Assembly (NCBI GenBank): GCA_029550985.1
Contig: JAKPGH010000141.1
Location: 1-9,060, forward strand
Direction: 5' to 3'
DNA length: 9,060 nt
DNA from: Bacillota bacterium
GTDB taxonomy: Bacteria; Bacillota; Clostridia; Oscillospirales; Ruminococcaceae
Position numbers and translations under genes: made by a program. The notes beneath the pieces were generated by a model. That model did not search any database. It was not told where the DNA came from and worked only from the letters and a program-made list of their open reading frames with translations. Positions 6,039-9,060 of this stretch are shown piece by piece (the first letter of the stretch is position 1; every line of letters begins with the position of its first letter).

Positions 6039-6920
6039 TTACCGAATGGGATGCCACTCCTGGGTGGCGCCCGGCTCGTCGAGGCGGTTTTTCTCCACCA
6101 GATAGCGGGAAAGCAGCGTGGTGGCCGCGTTATAGTAAGGCACCACGTACAGCATCAGCAAAAACATGGTAAAGGGCGCCAGCAAAAACCACCCGATAAA
6201 GGAAAGGGAAAAGGTCAGCAGCATCACCCGGTGGTTTTTGGTGTAGCGGACGGAGGTTTTAAAGGCTGCCGACACGGTAATAGCATCCGACTCGCAGAGG
6301 AGGTAAGAGACCAGGGCGTATCGGTTGATGAAAATCAAAAACAGAGCCACTGCCAAAAACAGCAGCCCGCAGGCCATCACCACCCCCAAACTGGCGGCCG
6401 AGCGGGTCTGGGCGGAAATGCCGTCGGTGCTTAAAAACCATAGGCTAATCCCCATGACGCCACAGGGCAAAAAGAAGAACACAAGGCTCCACAAAAAGCT
6501 GCGCACGCTGAGCTGAACGGTGTACCACACCGCCCGCCCGTAGCGGCTCAGGGTCTCGAAAAAGTAAAAGACTTCGCTGAAGGGGGCGCCGTTTCCCCGA
6601 ATGAGGGTGAAGTACCAGCGGGTCATTCCCAGCTGCAGGGGGGAAAGGAGCAGCAGCGTCAGCAGGAAAAACACCGAGGAAATGACAAGCTCGGGCAGGC
6701 TGCCGGTCAGCAGCTCCCGGGTCAGCTCGGCCAAATCAAAGGGCTGGGGCTCCATGGTGGGGTTTTGCAAAAAAGGCTCCACCACAAAAATCTGAAGGGC
6801 TTTGTGCTCCAATCCGGCCAACAGGCTCTGTACGCCCACCACCACCAGAAAAGTGCCGATGGCGGCTCCCCACTGCCCTTTTAATGCCAGTTTGGCGTTT
6901 CTCTTAAAAGCGGAAAACAT
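6039..6920 (-). CDS. DUF975 family integral membrane protein
   Basis: A 293-residue protein with the DUF975 layout: a short basic N terminus (FKRNAKLALKGQWGAAIGTF, 5-24), then the first membrane helix, a polar loop at about 50-75, the LSPLQLGMTRWYFTLIRGN motif at 92-110, FSEVFYFFETLSRYGRAV at 114-131, two further long hydrophobic stretches, the AAFKTSVRYTKNHRVMLLTFSLSFIGWFLL block at 218-247, and a VPYYNAATTLLSRY end. About six membrane segments are expected. The family's function is not established. The ATG at 6920 is preceded by AGGAG at a rather long 12 bases. It lies 50 bases after the corrinoid adenosyltransferase gene with no terminator between, so co-transcription is likely; this does not by itself imply a role in cobalamin metabolism. 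Confidence 0.82.
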   Translation of the reverse strand: MFSAFKRNAKLALKGQWGAAIGTFLVVVGVQSLLAGLEHKALQIFVVEPFLQNPTMEPQPFDLAELTRELLTGSLPELVISSVFFLLTLLLLSPLQLGMTRWYFTLIRGNGAPFSEVFYFFETLSRYGRAVWYTVQLSVRSFLWSLVFFFLPCGVMGISLWFLSTDGISAQTRSAASLGVVMACGLLFLAVALFLIFINRYALVSYLLCESDAITVSAAFKTSVRYTKNHRVMLLTFSLSFIGWFLLAPFTMFLLMLYVVPYYNAATTLLSRYLVEKNRLDEPGATQEWHPIR

Positions 6921-6970
6921 ACCCTTTTGTGTCTCCTTTTGACTGTTGTGGCAAGGGATTGCTCCGAATA

Positions 6971-7492
6971 TTAATACTCGATGCCCTCCCGCGCCGGAAT
7001 CCCTTTCTGATAGGGGTGCTTGCGGCAGACAAACTCGGTGTAGTAGTCGCTGCGCTCCACAATTTCCGGGGGAGGATTGCGGCCGGTCAGCACCACTTCC
7101 AGCTCAGCCGGCTTGCTGTCCAGCAGGGCGGTCAGTTTTTCCAGCGGTATTATCCCGGTGTTGACCGCGTCCACCGCCTCGTCCAGAATCGCCAAATCAT
7201 ACTGCCCGGTGCGGATTTCCCGCTCCATCTCCTCCAGCGCCTGGATATGGAGGCGAGCAGTCTCCTCTTTTTCTTCCGGGCTCATTTGAAAGATAAACTT
7301 CTCCCCCACCTTGGCCCGCATGACTTTCGCTCCCTGCCGGGCCAGCGGGGCAATTTCCCCGGTGGGGCGGCCTTTGAGAAACTGCCCAAACAGCACCTTC
7401 CGGCCGCAGCCCAACGCCCGCAGGGCAAGGCCGGCGGCGGCCGTGGTCTTTCCTTTTCCGTCCCCGACATAAAGGTGAATCAGTCCGGCCAT
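6971..7492 (-). CDS. cobA: Cob(I)yrinic acid a,c-diamide / cob(I)alamin adenosyltransferase, CobA (BtuR) type
   Basis: A 173-residue P-loop enzyme that transfers the adenosyl group of ATP to the cobalt of a reduced corrinoid, making the coenzyme form of B12 in the cytosol. Visible motifs are the Walker A GDGKGKTT at 10-17, a QFLKG at 37-41, the Walker-B-like YDLAILDEAVDAVNTGII at 98-115, LTGRNPPPEIVERSDYYTE at 135-153, and the typical C-terminal KHPYQKGIPAREGIEY. Length is slightly under E. coli BtuR because the N terminus is short. The ATG at 7492 is preferred to the one at 7498, since GGAAAGGA sits eight bases from the former and only about two from the latter. It has its own promoter (7540-7567) and is followed by the DUF975 gene. 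Confidence 0.93.
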   Translation of the reverse strand: MAGLIHLYVGDGKGKTTAAAGLALRALGCGRKVLFGQFLKGRPTGEIAPLARQGAKVMRAKVGEKFIFQMSPEEKEETARLHIQALEEMEREIRTGQYDLAILDEAVDAVNTGIIPLEKLTALLDSKPAELEVVLTGRNPPPEIVERSDYYTEFVCRKHPYQKGIPAREGIEY

Positions 7493-7539
7493 GGTCATAT
7501 TCCTTTCCGCGGGGTTCTAATCAGGACAACCCCTTCATA

Positions 7540-7567
7540 ATTATAGTATGGGAGCCGCGGCTTTAAA
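7540..7567 (-). promoter_or_regulatory. Sigma-A promoter of cobA, with a palindrome in the spacer
   Basis: On the minus strand TTTAAA (7562-7567) and a perfect TATAAT (7540-7545) are 16 bases apart, about 50 bases before the cobA start. The -35 box overlaps the stop codon of the upstream gene. The spacer region contains the 10-bp perfect palindrome AGCCGCGGCT (7553-7562), which could be an operator or chance. Confidence 0.6.
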
Positions 7568-8228
7568 CTTTTTCATTAAAATAAAAGCCGTAGGTGTCCA
7601 TATCGTCCTCGATGCTCTGGTCCGGTATGAAGGAAAAGACTTCGGCGCAGCGGTCCCGCATCCACATTTGGGCGCTGGTCATCAGGGTGTAGCCGCAGCC
7701 GTTGTTGGCCGCCCACTGATGCAGGGGAAGCTGGGGCAGGGCCACCGCCGCCATCAGGGACATAATCACTCCGCCGTGGGTGATGATGGCCGCCGACTGG
7801 GTTTTCTGCTCCATCATGTGGCGGAGCACTCCGTTAAAGGCCTTCACCACACGGTTGGTAAAGTCCTCGGTTTTTTCGCCGCCGGGCGGGGTGTTCTTAA
7901 AGGAGTCGGCCAGCCAGCGGGAAAAGGCCTCCTCGCTCCGCAACTCTTCAAAGGTTTTGCCCTCAAAGGCGCCGAGATTCATGTCTTTTAAGTCTTCGAT
8001 GATAATGGGCTGGTAGCCCGGATAGAGAATTTCCGCCGTTTGCAGGCAGCGGCAAAGGGGACTGGAATACACCACATCCACCGAAGGATAGGTAAATTCC
8101 TCCCGAAGCTGCTTTAACGCTTCCCGCCCCTTTTCACAGAGAGGAATGTCGCTCTGACCCACATAGCGCTTCCAGGGATTGGCCGAAGTGCTTCCGGTTC
8201 GAATCAGGTGAATCTTGTAGGTAATCAT
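7563..8228 (-). CDS. Histidine phosphatase (phosphoglycerate mutase-like) family protein lacking the nucleophilic His
   Basis: A 221-residue protein with the histidine-phosphatase fold. Family landmarks are the N-terminal LIRTGSTSAN at 8-17, YVGQSDIPLCEKGREAL at 22-38, YSSPLCRCLQTAEIL at 54-68 with Arg60, LGAFEG at 85-90, and THGGVI at 150-155 with the second catalytic His151. In active members the first motif is RHG, whose His is phosphorylated during catalysis; here the codon is ACC, giving RTG (Thr11). The acid residue usually written as LREMDFG is also changed (KDMNLG, Asp82). Activity by the usual mechanism is therefore doubtful. The gene next to it is cobA, and CobC (alpha-ribazole phosphatase) is in this family, so a cobalamin link is possible but unproven. 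The ATG at 8228 is chosen over 8264 because GAGAGG lies eight bases upstream and the family motif begins at once. Confidence 0.85.
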   Translation of the reverse strand: MITYKIHLIRTGSTSANPWKRYVGQSDIPLCEKGREALKQLREEFTYPSVDVVYSSPLCRCLQTAEILYPGYQPIIIEDLKDMNLGAFEGKTFEELRSEEAFSRWLADSFKNTPPGGEKTEDFTNRVVKAFNGVLRHMMEQKTQSAAIITHGGVIMSLMAAVALPQLPLHQWAANNGCGYTLMTSAQMWMRDRCAEVFSFIPDQSIEDDMDTYGFYFNEKV

Positions 8229-8271
8229 ACATAGAACCTCTCTTTCGGTCAAAAATTGTCGCAAGATGTTA

Positions 8272-8300
8272 TTTACAAAGCGTTTTTGGTGTCTTATAAT
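8272..8300 (+). promoter_or_regulatory. Strong sigma-A promoter of the XRE regulator
   Basis: TTTACA (8272-8277) and a perfect TATAAT (8295-8300) are separated by exactly 17 bases, about 40 bases before the regulator's start codon. ATACAGTAT at 8302-8310, a short palindrome with a central unpaired base, overlaps the likely transcription start and may be an operator. Confidence 0.75.
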
Positions 8301-8339
8301 ATACAGTATGTAACAAACGTCCAGCCGGGGGGATTATGG

Positions 8340-9023
8340 ATGAACAACGACTTTCCGCGGATACTGACCTTATTGCGCAAGGAAAAAGGGATTAGCCAAA
8401 AAAGCGCCGCCGCCGACCTTGGCATATCCCAGGCATTGCTATCCCACTACGAAAAGGGAATTCGGGAGTGCGGCCTGGACTTTTTGGTCCGCTGCGCCGA
8501 TTACTACGGCGTTTCCTGCGATTATCTGTTGGGGCGCTCTCCCGACCGTCGCGGCATTACCCTGACGGTAGACGATATTCCCGAAGCCGATGCCGTCGGC
8601 GGGGAAAATCGGATGCCTTTGTTGCCCACCCTGAACAAAAAGCTGATTGCCAACTCCCTCAACGTGTTGTATGGCCTGCTGAGCAAAGCAGAAAGCAAGT
8701 CGTTGGTGGGAGAAGTTTCCGCCTTTTTGATGCTGGCCGTCTACCGCATGTTCCGGCTGGTGTATGCCGTCAACCCCAAAAACCAGGAGGCCATGTTCAG
8801 TTTACCTTTGCCGGTGGCCCTGCGGTACGCCGACGCCGCCATGCAGATTTGCGAGGCCAACGCCCACGCCATTGCGGCAGGCGTCCCCCAGTCCGGCCAT
8901 GAACCGGTGGCCAATCCGGAGCATCTGGCCATTTCCACCCAGGGCCTGAGCGAAGAGTATCCGCTTTGGTCGTCCAGCCTGCTCAACCTCATTCAAAACG
9001 CGGAAAAACGCCTGTCCAGGTAG
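8340..9023 (+). CDS. XRE-family helix-turn-helix transcriptional regulator
   Basis: A 227-residue protein with a lambda-repressor-like HTH at residues about 7-64: ILTLLRKEKGISQKSAAADLGISQALLSHYEKGIREC followed by FLVRCADYYGVSCDYLLGRS, the usual signature of this fold. A linker of about 30 residues with an acidic DDIPEAD stretch leads to a helical C-terminal part (about 95-225) that I do not recognise; it could serve for dimerisation or ligand sensing. The ATG at 8340 is chosen over the in-frame upstream codon at 8256 because GGGGGGA (8327-8333) is six bases away, the HTH begins within ten residues, and the strong promoter at 8272-8300 lies between the two starts. It is divergent from the histidine-phosphatase-like gene and may regulate it or itself; target unknown. 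Confidence 0.88.
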   Translation: MNNDFPRILTLLRKEKGISQKSAAADLGISQALLSHYEKGIRECGLDFLVRCADYYGVSCDYLLGRSPDRRGITLTVDDIPEADAVGGENRMPLLPTLNKKLIANSLNVLYGLLSKAESKSLVGEVSAFLMLAVYRMFRLVYAVNPKNQEAMFSLPLPVALRYADAAMQICEANAHAIAAGVPQSGHEPVANPEHLAISTQGLSEEYPLWSSSLLNLIQNAEKRLSR

Positions 9024-9060
9024 TACATACAGTTTACCATACCAAAAGCTTCCATACAAG

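Noticed and set aside
8229..8339. Minus-strand promoter for the histidine-phosphatase-like gene
   Set aside because: Several AT-rich hexamers (TAACAT, TATTAT) exist, but none has a -35 box at a proper distance, so no site could be named.

Overview
The window looks like a chromosomal segment from an anaerobic, spore-forming Clostridia, most likely an Oscillospiraceae/Ruminococcaceae-type gut bacterium. The grounds are a minimal spoVAC-spoVAD-spoVAEb operon, a MinD-like plus methylglyoxal-synthase-like pair of the kind found in clostridial min/rod clusters, Firmicutes-type AGGAGG ribosome sites, and fairly GC-rich coding DNA with AT-rich intergenic stretches. No mobile element, CRISPR array, rRNA or tRNA gene was found.

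Layout, left to right. Bases 1-576 are the C-terminal part of a purine permease (AzgA/NCS2 type), closed by a strong terminator. Converging on it from the minus strand is a 478-residue membrane protein (795-2231) that fuses a phytol/dolichol-kinase-like domain to a DUF92 (VTE6/TMEM19-like) domain. After a 383-base intergenic stretch come two minus-strand genes, transcribed MinD-like ATPase first and MGS-like protein second, ending in a strong hairpin terminator. A 309-base divergent spacer then leads to the plus-strand spoVAC-spoVAD-spoVAEb operon (4083-5953), the channel and binding proteins that move dipicolinic acid during sporulation and germination. A shared terminator separates it from three minus-strand genes: a histidine-phosphatase-fold protein, a CobA-type corrinoid adenosyltransferase with its own promoter, and a DUF975 membrane protein. 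At the right edge a divergent XRE-family regulator has a near-consensus sigma-A promoter.

The two most noteworthy things are a fusion and a pattern. The fusion joins homologues of plant VTE5 and VTE6, the two successive kinases that turn phytol into phytyl diphosphate, in one bacterial polypeptide; this suggests a self-contained isoprenoid-alcohol salvage enzyme. The pattern is that three proteins keep their family fold and most motifs but lack key catalytic residues. The MGS-like protein has Ala, Asn and Asn where E. coli MGS has Asp71, His98 and Asp101. The histidine-phosphatase-like protein has Thr in place of the nucleophilic His of the RHG motif. The MinD-like protein has Gly where MinD has the switch-I Asp40. 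These may be repurposed or non-catalytic proteins. Alignments were done from memory of family sequences, so they need formal checking.
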